Shown here: piece after piece, positions 44,976 through 56,400 of the stretch
How the letters are laid out: each line of letters starts with the position of its first letter
Numbering within the stretch: the first letter of the stretch is position 1
Assembly: GCA_013146195.2 (NCBI GenBank)
Contig: CM028379.1
Span: forward strand, 160,920,437 to 160,984,436
Reading direction: 5' to 3'
DNA length: 64,000 nt
Origin: Codonopsis lanceolata
Taxonomy: Eukaryota; Streptophyta; Magnoliopsida; Asterales; Campanulaceae
Program-made: the position numbers and the translations under genes
Notes under the pieces: model-generated
What the model saw: the letters and a program-made list of their open reading frames with translations, nothing else
Databases searched by the model: none
Told to the model about the DNA's origin: nothing

Positions 44976-46560
44976 TCTGATACCAATTGTTGGTCCGCAA
45001 TAGAGCTCAATAGGCTAGAGGGGGGGGGTTGGTGAATAGCCTATGATACCACATTAAAAACTTTTCTTTTGGATATGCATGAAGTATAGGTTTTAGTGGC
45101 ATAGATGGTAGACTGATCGAGCATGTCTGCTGTCGGTTTGGAACAGAACAGAACAGAACAGAAGACTTGCTCTCAGCAGAGTTATGAACTCTGCTGGTGA
45201 ACCGTCAGTAAAACAAAAGCCTGTTTAGAAAGATTTTAAGCTGCATAAATATTTAGGCTTAGGTTTTAAGAAGTCTTAAGTAGCTGTACACGATTATATG
45301 ATCAAAACAACAACATACTTAATCTTTCTTCCAAAATGCAGGTTTTAGGAAGTCATTGAAATATGGCTTTTCAAAAAATAAGTCAGTTTATTAAAAGCAC
45401 ATAGAGAGATAAGGATTGGAAGATGAATAATTGAAAAAAACATATGAATTTATTCAAGGATAAATTACAGATTACGTCAACCTAGACTCTCTATGAAAAT
45501 TTATGTTTTCATCTTCATCAATCCCCAAATCTTGTACTTAATCGTTTATAGACAAACTCTTAAGTACAAATGACAATAGGAGACGAGATGAGAAACAGTA
45601 ATGAGAAGTCGTTCAGATACTAAATATCTTAATGAATGAGTGCAAAGCACTCGGCCTCCTAAGATGATTGATTATTACACAATCAACAACATTTGTATCA
45701 AAATACAAATCTGAAGATATGAGTGTAATATGAACAGACAGCTCTTCATTTTCCTTGGGCAACATCTGGGTTCAATCTTCAAATTGATCAACGACTTGAC
45801 CTTTAGCTTTAGAAATATATTTCTGAAGCTTCAGCTAAAGGCTGAGTTCTTTGAAAAAGGATGAAGAACTCAAATCAAGAACTCGGTTCTTGACCAAGAC
45901 GAGAATCTTGATTGTTGATGATCTCTGATCTCTCTTCTCTTATTCAAGGTAGTTCTTCCTAGCAATTCACATGAGGTGATTTGCTAAGGTTTGGGTAAGC
46001 TCACTGCAATCAGGATATAGAGATCTGAGATGCGTTAGTAAAAACGATCTCGTTGTTGATCTCTTTTCTTCTTCAAAGTTCTTGGTGCAGATTCAAAGAT
46101 TCTGTTAGTCTCAGTTTTTGTCTCGGCGTCCCCTTTTTTTTTTTAAGAGTATAAGAGATATCATTTTTATATTGATCGTTGTCAAGATGATCGTTGAGAT
46201 TTTGAAGATAAACTTTTTATCCGTTAGAGATGTTGTATGTTGAAGTCCATTGGATAGATATGTTTTGTTTAGCTGGACTTTTGACTGATGGGTAAAGGCT
46301 TTGTCTTTAAGATCCTGAACTGGTTACCCGTCAGACTGTCATTGATAGCTTTCTGAAAAATGAGTCTGACGTCTGATGCACTGTTTAAATGATCTGTCCA
46401 ATAAAGTAGATGTTTTTTCAGATCACATGAGAGAGAAAAGATCTTGCAGTATCAATGGTGTCAGGCTTCAAATACTTTGATGTTTTCTTTCGAAGCTTAA
46501 GCACTTTTTTGTCTTTGTCTTGATCCGCTGCAGTCTTGACTTTTCTGAAGCACATGCAGA
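44976..46560 (-). mobile_element. LTR end with adjacent primer-binding site (minus-strand LTR retroelement)
   Basis: On the minus strand 44985-44976 reads TGGTATCAGA, the initiator-Met tRNA primer site. It is preceded by two bases and then an LTR end ...GGACCAACA (44996-44988). To its right the putative LTR contains GCTAGAGGGGGGGGTTGG and TGAATAGCC, phrases frequent at the ends of plant Copia-type LTRs. So the 5' LTR extends right from 44988 and the interior extends left. The outer LTR border and the second LTR were not found, so size and class are uncertain. Confidence 0.55.
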
Positions 46561-46850
46561 GTAAAGTCTGCTGGTATGATGTTCAAGGGTGAGTCCATCT
46601 TTGAAAGAATGACTGCTGTTCGTTGTTGTGAACATTCAAACCGTAACAGGTCTGTTGGTGGGTCTTCAAGGTGTCTTCGAGATGCACTTGACAAGTTTGC
46701 TGGTGAGGAATCCTTTGAGCTTTGTCACTGTAGCACGTCTGCTGGTGGCGAGTCTTCAAGGTGTCCTTTAGTGCATTTAACAAGTCTGTTGGTGACGAGT
46801 TTTACGAAGAGCCTTTTGAGACTTCAGCAAGTCTGCTAGTGCTTGTGCAT
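46561..46850. repeat. Approximate ~90-bp tandem repeat with GTCTGYTGGTG
   Basis: GTCTGTTGGTGGGTCTTCAA (46649) and GTCTGCTGGTGGCGAGTCTT (46737) begin two similar units, both containing TCTTCAAGGTGTC and a TGCAYTT(G/A)ACAAGT phrase. Shorter flanking pieces occur at 46,566 and 46,828. Confidence 0.65.
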
Positions 46851-47053
46851 ATGAGGTGTTGTTCTGTTCAATCATCTACGAGGAGGTTAGGACTAGACTA
46901 GGACGACCTAATCTAAGACCTATGTGTTATCAAACAAGTTGCCACACTAACCGGTACGCAGACCTTTTAGCCACTTGTTATGATACACAACAATGGGAAC
47001 AAGCAAATCAAAATATTATGGATATGCAACAAGATATTCCAACACAATAGTTA

Positions 47054-49431
47054 CTAAATTTGTGAATGTCTATCACTCATAGGGGTTTGATCACGACACG
47101 AAAGACGGTTGTGGCCAACTTGTCGACACCTACTACATCTTTGTCTTCTAGAAAACTCTCTAGTTAACGGAATTCTTGTTGTTCTACGACGTCCAGCTCG
47201 ACGTCGCACTAAAGGTGGGAATATGCCACTCTCCAACACTCAGTTTTTAGAACGATGAGCACAACGGATGCACATAAAAACCTCTCATTTTCGCAACTGC
47301 TATTGCATGCTCACATGATAGGTGGTCCAACTGAAAATTTTGGTGCCAAAAGCATTTCCATCAAAGTTAATTGTGTAATTCTTAGTCCCGCTCCTCACCA
47401 TATACTTTGACTGATCAATGGGTTCAACCACTGTAAACTTATTGGCTTTTTAAATTGCTTTGCCTAATTTATCTTCCATTATTGGGGTTAAAATGGTTGT
47501 ACAACTTTGTGCTGCTTCGCGCCTTTCACAAAACCACGTCTGCAACTTTTTTCCAATAAACTCAAGCAGTGAAAGTATAGGGTTCTGTCGGGCTTTCCTA
47601 AAAGCTGAGTTGATAGACTCTACATTGTTTAAAGTCATGATATTGTAATGGTCTCCTTTGAAATGTGACCTTGCCCAAGTTTCGAAATTTGTTTCGTTAA
47701 GATATTTCCAACCCTTCTCGTCAGTTTTCTCAAATTTAGACATGTGCTTGTGAAACTCTTCTCTGATATATGCCTTTATCTCTCTCTTAAAAAGTGAGAT
47801 CGTGTCAGTCGTTCGAGTACCAGTCCATAAGTTGCCTTTTATATGATAGATACAATGCACATATGACGTGCATTTTGAAAAACAATACGAATAACACTAA
47901 TAAGACTCTTATGTCAGTCGGATATCATAACAAGTCTTTCGCGGTCACCTGTTATTTCTTTCAACTTTGTAAAAAACCAAAGTCATGATGCATCATTCTC
48001 AGAATCAATAATAACCCATGCAAGAGGATATATCTGCATAGTTCCATCCTGGCAAGTAGCAATAATCAGCATACTTTTATATTTTTTAGTTAAAAATGTT
48101 CCATCCACAACGACTACTGGACGCATTGCAGAGTGGAATCCAATAATGCAAGCCCCGTACGCCAAAAAGAAGTACTTAAAGCGGTTTTCACTATCAAGCT
48201 CTAAAGAGAATACTGTTGATGGATTAACCAATTTCAAGTTATGGGGAAATACAACCAACTTAGTGTAACTATCCTCGGCTGAACCCCTTAGATGTTGTAA
48301 GGCAGCTTCTCTACACCTCATCGCTTTTTGATAACTTAGATCTACACCCAATGATAGGTAAACGTCGACAATGACATCAGTAGGTCTATTTGTTGTATTA
48401 CGATCCTTGAGCCTTGGCGATATTTGTACTCCAATAATACGCGACGTTGCTTGTCTATGTTTAGCCATGAACATATTTAGGGGGCAAGTATGTTCACCTG
48501 TATATTTTCGAATCTGAAAATAGTCACTTTCTAAGTGCTTTGTTGCAAACAAACGCCATTTGCAATTATCATCACCACAAACTATTGTGTACACTGTCTT
48601 ATTCAATTTTTTTGTTTTGAACTGAAAGTTGTTGTTCAATGCAAGTAAGTGCATAGCTTCGTGAAGCTCTTTCTTGTTATTGAACGCTTGACCAACCTTC
48701 AAATCAATATCTACAGGTAACACTCGCGATGTACTTCCGACCGAAGAAACTAAATGCTTACTTGTGAAGTTATTTTCTTCTCGGCTGCCTTGATCCTGGT
48801 CACCTAGGCTAAACTCAAATCTCGGTGGTGTTGAGAAATCATTCTCATTATAAAATAAAGATTCTCAAATTACCTCTAACCTATCCGAATAATCATTCGT
48901 ATTAAGATCGTCTCCTTCTGGTTGCATTTCATCACGACCAACTCTATTATATTTTTTTTCAAATTGCGTGTCATCACGACCAACTCCATCATTTTCTTCT
49001 TCAAACTGCGTGTCATCATCATGACCAACTCCATTATTTTCTTTTTCGTTTGTGTCTCCACCAACTCCATTATTTTCTTCTCGGTGCCCGTCGTAATTTT
49101 CTTGGCTCACACGGGTTACACACAGAGGAACCAAATAGCCTTTGTTTGTTAATATTAAAGTATCATTCAACTTCGTTGTTTGAAGTAATCTGGACGGGAA
49201 TTTGAAAACTATTCACCGTTGCTGGAGTAAGCAATTGTATATCTATATCATCAACTTAGCAAATGCTGTATACTTTAGCATATAACTCTTCACATGGCGT
49301 TTCATTATTGATTGCAAGTTCTGTTGCATTTTGGTTGCCACTAAATTTCCATGACCATCTATTGTTTTCATCGATGAAATGTCCAAAATAAAACACAGTG
49401 GTCCAAAACTTTGGTGAATTAATAACTGCAA
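47054..49431 (-). pseudogene. MuDR-type (MULE) transposase, decayed
   Basis: Minus strand, in order: N-terminal MuDR plug domain (VGQAFNNKKELHEAM, CKWRLFATK, FQIRKYTGEHTC; 48,700-48,480); transposase core with first Asp in VVVDGTFL (~48,110); second Asp in VMISD (~47,925); Glu in NNVESINS (~47,625); a SWIM-like CEHAIAVAKMRGF (~47,315); and a CCHC knuckle CSRCRQVGHNRLSC (~47,130). Breaks: TGA after DAS (~47,980), TGA after ISD where Arg is expected (~47,922), a frameshift near 47,860, a stop before KANKF (~47,450), and loss of the first SWIM cysteines. Upstream ORFs (49170-48865, 49431-49243) are acidic repeat-bearing remains of the same gene. No flanking inverted repeats were identified. Confidence 0.85.
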
Positions 49432-50425
49432 TGCAATTGAATAAAAAATTAGTCTATAAAATTGTAAAATAAGATTGATGTTTCATAAATAAAAATAATG
49501 AAAAATATTAAGTTTGTATATAGATTCATATTTGTAAAGGGTGGATTAAACTTGCAAATGGTTGATTACTTAACTCAATTGAACACTTGTTGGTAGATTG
49601 AGTTCTTTGACTATTGAACAATTTTAAATTATGGTTAAAATTAATTAATGTTAATAAATGCCTTTTAATCATCTATTTGTAGTCAATTAAGCCACCAATT
49701 GCAAATTTCTAATGCAATGTTTATAGTGGAGTAGTTGACCAAACATAATGGTATACAATCAATTATAATCTGTCACTTGAGGTCAATTGATCGTTTCATT
49801 GGTATATATGTTTTTGCAACAATTTTTTTTTATGGCTCAATATGAAAAAAGCCAAGTGAGACCATTTTACTTTTTTTTGTAAGATGAAACTTTGTTTTCT
49901 CACAACCTAACCCACCAATATATAGAAAATCGAGTAAAAAAATTATTTTACAAAACATATTTGTAAAACTATCTTATCTAAATTTTTAGGAACGAAATTT
50001 GTGAACGTTCAACTCAAATATCTCAATGATTTTTTTTTTGACTTTCGAGCATCCATTCAAAGGGCGTTGAGGTTTCTCATACCAAATCTCTCACCTCCTC
50101 TCAATGAACTTCAAATTACCTTAATAGCCCCCCTCCCACTTTCCTCGCTGCTCAACCACCGCCCACGCTCCCTCGTACATCCCAAGTCTCAAAACACACA
50201 CACACAAACACACACACGCACTAGTAAGAAGCTCGACCTGGCACAGAAGTCAATTCCAATCGTTTGCAATTCAGCATATTAATTTCACTCCAAATTGAAA
50301 AGTCCGTTTTTTCCTGCAGCAAAGCAACTGACTTATCAGATTTCCTGCTCAATTCAGTTCAATTGCAAGCTTAGCTCCATTGGTTTTTGAAGCAATTCAA
50401 TCCAGTTCAATTTCCCCTACCAACA
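49432..50425 (+). promoter_or_regulatory. PATROL1 upstream region and 5' UTR
   Basis: AT-rich up to about 50,000, then C/T-rich with a (CA)n stretch at 50,195-50,218, typical of a plant 5' UTR. A TATATAG at about 49,919 could be a TATA box. The transcription start is not determinable. The first 130 bases contain a direct-repeat partner (49,506-49,565) of 34,805-34,865. Confidence 0.45.
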
Positions 50426-53400
50426 ATGGAGGAGTAACCTTCCTATACAATTCTCCTTCATCTTTTTGTTTAAATGTCAATGCTCTTGATTCATTTCATT
50501 TCATTCATACTTGTTTGTTTGTTAAATTTGTTCTCCCTTTCTCTCACAGGGAGAATGAGGTGGAGTTGCTACAAAGATACAGAAGAGATAGGCGGATTCT
50601 ATTGGATTTCTTACTATCCGGTAACTTAATTAAGAAGGTTGTCATGCCTCCCGGCGCTGTTTCATTGGATGATGTCGATCTAGATCAAGTCAGTGTCGAT
50701 TTTGTACTCTCCTGTGCTAAGAAAGGTTTTACTTTTTTTTTTTCTCTATTTAAAATTCACTGATTGCTGTACTGTACATTTTGCTATTTTAGTACAGTGA
50801 GTTCTTTATTGAGTATAGTTGTTGTGAATGAATGATTATGTAGGTGGGATGCTTGAACTCTCTGAAGCTATTCGAGATTATCACGATTCTACGGTCTTCC
50901 CCAATATGGTACTATGATTGATCAAAAACTATTTAAAATTATTCATTACTTATACTCCTCCGTTTCACTCAAACAATCCTTAATTTGACATACTTAACTC
51001 TTAAGTAGCCATTATAATTACTCCATCCATCTATAAACAAGTGTTCCGATTGACTTTACATGGGCCTCTAGGATAGTTTTTGACTTTTTTTTTTGTTTTT
51101 TCTATAATACCCTCAAGTTATCATTTAACGGTGTCAAATTAATGTAACCCATCTCTTTTCTACCTCATGGCTACAAAGGGTATTATGGACATTTGAATTT
51201 TAAAATTAAAAATTTTAAAAGAAGGAAAGGGGACACTTATAATGGGACGTCTCAAAATGGAATAGAGGACACCATTTGGGATGGAGGGTATAACTCTTTT
51301 GAGTTTGTAACCATTTGTATTGTAGATATGAAGGATAAACTTAGAAGCATGGAAATTGTATGCTTGCTAATATTTGGACATGAAACATAGGAAAGTAGGA
51401 TTGTTTGAGAGGTTATCATGTTTGCAAACTCGGTTATGAAATGACTAGCAGTCACGTTCACTTTCTGAGCTGCAAATTTGTTGCAAAATGAATGTCAGCT
51501 TATAGTTAAAATTGTTTTTGCTGATAGTCACTTTCATTTTGGGCTGGGAGGTAGTGATAATAGTGGGGTTTTAAGTTTTAATTTTTGAACTCGCATGCTA
51601 CTTTTAGTATCAAGTCGTTATTTCTATCAGTAACATTTTGTTTTCATGGGGCTTTCCAGTTCTCTTTCTTTTGTGGAGTTATAGTAACACTACGTGTTGA
51701 TAACTGGCTCATATATCCCCTTTTTTTTTTTTTTTAAATAAAGAACAATGGAGGTTCCGCAGATGAGTTTTTTTTGGCCACAAATCCTGAAACTTCAGGT
51801 TCTCCTCCCAGGAGGCCTCCGCCACAGGTCCCTTTTTTGGCACCATCACCCATTGTGCCAGACCTATCTACATCACTGTCCCTCCACTCCAAAGAAGTTG
51901 ACGAATCATCTAGCTTATCGAAATCACAATCCCTTAACTCTGCGCGAGTTCAAGAATTAACTGTAGACGACATTGATGACTTTGAGGATGACAATGATTT
52001 AGATGAAGTTAGTAGTCGGAGGTATTCAAGGCGAGTTATGAATGATGCGGCCGATCTTGTGCTGGGATTGCCTTCGTTTGTAACAGGTAAAAGAAAGTGT
52101 AAAATGTTGTGGGCTTAATATGTTTTGTTTTTGATAAGTAAATGCATTATAAACAGGCTGGCTTAATATGTTTTGTTGCTCAATCACTGTTGCACGGGAT
52201 TCTCACGCTCAACTGCCAAACAGGAAGTCATTGTATTACATTTATATGAAGGTTTTGATGACTTGAAGACTCAGCGTGAGGTGTTTTGACTTCATCCGCA
52301 GACAATTTTTAGCATGATATGTAGATCTAGTTGAGCAATTTAGTCATTGGAAGTCCAGTGCATCAGATCAAGTGAACCAAGTTATTAGTATTATATCCAA
52401 TTGCTGGTTCAGTCAGCAGGACTTATAATGTTCATTATTCCAAAATAATTGAAATAATGCTTAATGGTGAATATATATGAATGGATATAACGACATTAGA
52501 CATATGACGGATATGTGTCTATCTTCCTGTCCTTGTTACTGATTGTATAGCCTTAACAGGGACAGGGCTTAGATTCATGATTTTCACTTCAGTGGTAGCA
52601 TCCTTTTATCCCAGAAATGTAGAGTGTTAATTAGATCTGTAAAATAATGTCTAGTTGAATCTGATACAATATGAAGTCTCATATAGGTATTTAAGATATG
52701 ATAATAACTTTAATACTTTCTTGACTGTTGATTTGAGTATTCAGGACATCACTGGTGCTCCTGGTATTTGGTCCTTTGAACAGAACCCAATTTTCATCAA
52801 CTCCATGTTGCATTGTCCATGGCCTTTATGTTAAGGAGAACTTCCAGCTTTAAAAGCGGCAGTGCTAACGGATAATATTGATAAGTGAGACAGAAGCGAT
52901 ATTCTTGTTTGGTCCCTCCTATTTGTAGATATGCACCATAATGGCGTTGCAATGATCCTTAAATATTTGCCCTAATGGGATCGCTTGCTTCATATTTCTT
53001 TCCACTGAAGAGAGGTCCTAGCTTGACTTTTCTTGGTCAACTTGACCATTTTCAAAATGATTGTTTGATACGAAAGATTTACTTATTGAGGACTCTAATA
53101 TTTTCAGGGAACTACCAGTTAGAAAAATAACATGCTGTTTTTGTGTGTGTGTCTTTGGGGGGTGGGTGGGTGGGGTTGGACTTGGTAAAAATTAATGAAT
53201 AATACAGGTATTACATAGAAAAATTGATGAACGAGGTCACTTCATTTTTAGGCTATTGGTGTTTTTCAGTTGTGGTGTCTAAATCATAATAAACACCTTA
53301 GGATATATTGTTTGATCAACGCATCCTATAGTTTGTCGAGCTCTAGCTGGCGAGAATCGGATAATTTCGAATGCCGGGATGGCGAGTGGTCGCCGAGTTC

Positions 53401-56400
53401 GCAAGCACAGACAAAGTCGGAGTCTAGTAGGAAAGAGGAGGCGTGATGGTTTAAGGGAGGCTAGTCCGACTCAGTATTTTTGATTGTGGGCTCGAGTCTT
53501 TGTTTCGTCACGATCATTGCGTGTGTGTCTTTGGGCCGAGACATTAGGGAAAGGCTTGAGGAAGGAACCTATTCACCGCACCCTATTACGACTATCTCTC
53601 CGAGTTGGGCGGTGTGGGCGAGTTGCGACATCTTGGTACATTCATTGAGGCAGAAGAGGAAGTGGAGCCGTTGGCTCACAACCCAGTTATTGAAGGGAGA
53701 GATGAGGTTGTCAGCTCAGAGAGATGCATCGGTCCTTTGTTGCAATTTGTCCAGAGGGTAATTTCCCCCGGCAGGCATGATGACGAGGTGGAGTCACCAG
53801 GTTCAATGCGAAGGGGCTTCCGAGGCAGCGTCCGGAAGTGGGGCCTTCTGCGCGATAAGGTAAGCCGGGAGGATTCACTATCAGAGCCGATTGTTTGCAC
53901 TCCTCTGGCGTGGTCCATCCGGAGGATTTGGAAGGAATTGAACTCATTTCCCATTTGGAGGCAACAGGACATTTCCTGTGGGCTAGTAGGAGAGCTAAGG
54001 GGTTTGGGCAGTACCTAGGGGTGTCCTGTTCGGGCTTTGAAGATAAGATTATGGAGCTTCTCTTGGATATAGAGAAGAAATGGAGGTCGACAAAAGCTAA
54101 CAGCAATAAGAATTCGAACAAGACAAGAGCTAGGGGTAAGCGTGAGTTGAAGCGGCTATCTTTGTAGTCTCAATTTTGATATTCGGGGAGGGTTGTGGGT
54201 GAGGGAGGAGGAGTAGGAACTTATCGTATAAGTTTATCATGGAGTTACGCATTGTTTCATGGAATGTGTGGGGTCTTAATAATCGAGAAAAGAGGTTGAT
54301 AGTAAAGGCGCTTTAAGGAGATGGAAGCCTCGTGTGGTGTGTTTGCAAGAAACAAAAATGGGAAGTATCGACGGAAGATCGATCAATAGCATTGGAGGTG
54401 ACAGATGGTTTGGAATTTCTTAGGGTCGAATGGGTCGGTGGTATTCTAATTATGTGGGATAGAAGGGTGGTGACAAAGTTGGCGATAGAGTGTGGGGTAT
54501 ATTCAGTCTCTTGTTTACTAAAAATGGTTGACTCAGATAAAGAGGTATTCTAATTATGTGGGATAGAAGGGTGGTGACAAAGTTGGCGATAGAGTGTGGG
54601 GTATATTCGGTCTCTTGTTTACTAAAATGGTTGACTCGGATAAAGAGTGGGTTTTTCGGAGTATATGGTCCATGTTCGTTAATGGCGTGGTGGTTTGTGG
54701 GAGGAATTGAAGCACATCGGATCGAAATGGAATGCTCAAGTGGTGCTTAGGGGGTGACTTGATGTAGTTCGCTTTCCTCGAAAGATCGAGGCTCTAGTGG
54801 TTTCACTCGAGCAATGCGGGGAGTTGATGATTTTATTAATGAGATGGAGTTAGTGGATTTTCCATTATCGGGAGGAGAATTCACTTGGTTTAGAGATAGA
54901 GACAAGAATCGGTTTTCTCGGATAGACGATTTCTATCTTCCTCGAGGCGGGTTACCATTTTCGGCGGTTCCTCAGATTAGCCTCCCTAGAGTGGTGTTGG
55001 ACCATGTCCCTCGATGCTAGAATGCGATGGGATATCGAAAGGAAAATCCCCTTCAAATTCGAGAATATGTGGTGAAGGCTCAGGGATTTGTTGAATGGGT
55101 TAAGTTAAAGTGGGACTCGTATATTGTGGTGGTAATCCTGCTTCATTTTGGCTAGAAAACTAAAAGCTGCTCAAGGAAGATTTAAAGATATGGAATAGAG
55201 AGGTTTTTGGAAGGCGGAAGTTAAGATTAAGGAAGTGATGGCGAGATCGGTCGTTGGATTTGAAAGGCTCGTATGGTGCGAATGACGTTGAAGAGCTTCG
55301 GTGCGCTCTTAGGAGAGAATTAGGGAGCCTTCTTCTAAGTGAAGAAATCATTGGAGGCAAAGTCAGAGTTCGGTGGCTCAAAGAAGGTGATCAAAATACT
55401 AAGTTCTTTCACGAGCGACAAGCTTGCATAAATTGGCAAACCATATCAAAAACATCACGGTTGAAGGATCGTTGCTAGTTGACAAAAAGCGATATAAAGC
55501 AAGGTGTAGTAGATTTCTATTCTAGACTCTTTGAGGATCGAGGAGAGTGGCGGCCTAATCTTGATGGTGTCTCTTTTAAAGTGTTAGAGCAGGGAGGATA
55601 GTCGGCTTTTGGAGGATGGTTTCTCTGAAGAGGAAGTGGTGGCGACCAGGCGGTTGAGTGGGGACAAAGCCAGGGCAGGATGGATTCACTGATGGCGTTT
55701 ATTTAAGGCTGGGGGAGGTAATTAAACCGAGAGGTTATGGAGGTTTTTCAGGCATTTCTATGTTAATAAGGGATTCGAGAAAAGCTTGCTTCGTTCATAG
55801 CCCTAATTCGAGAAGAAAAAAGGAGGCGATTTGCGTGATTTCGGGCCTATCGACAGTAGGCGGCATTTACAAGTTCTTGGCCAAGGTTCTTGCTCTACGC
55901 TTGAGGAAGGTGTTATTTAAGATTATATCGGAATCTCGACATGCATTTATAGGAGGGAGGCGGATTGTTGATGCTTCTTTCATTGCGAATGAAGCCCTTG
56001 ATGCCGAGACTCAATAGTGGCTGCAGGGGCTTTTGTGTAAGTTGGACATAGAGAGGCTTTCGATCATGTTAATTGGGATTTCCTTATGTACTTGATGGGT
56101 AGAATGGGTTTTGGGGAGAAGTGGAAAAAATGGATATACTTTTGTATCTCTACGGCTCGCTTCTCGGTGTTGATTAATGGAGAACCCGCCGGATTTTTGA
56201 TAGTTCGAGGGATTACGCCAAGGAGACCCTCTATCTCCATTCTGTTCATTATTGTTATGGAGGCTTTGAGTAAGCTTATGGATAAGGCGGTTTCGGGGGT
56301 TTTATTCGAGGGTTTGAGGTGGGGAGGAGAGGAGATGAGGTGGTCTCGGTTTCCCATATTCTTTTTGCGAGATGATACTCGGTTTTATGTGATGCTAAGG

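Noticed and set aside
48922..49152. Plus-strand ORF rich in TNSIIFFF repeats
   Set aside because: It is the antisense shadow of a short internal repeat in the upstream part of the minus-strand MuDR remnant.
53605..54167. Overlapping ORFs that look like small genes on both strands
   Set aside because: They fall within the G+C-rich ORF1 part of the LINE, where stops are rare in all frames; no independent domain was seen.
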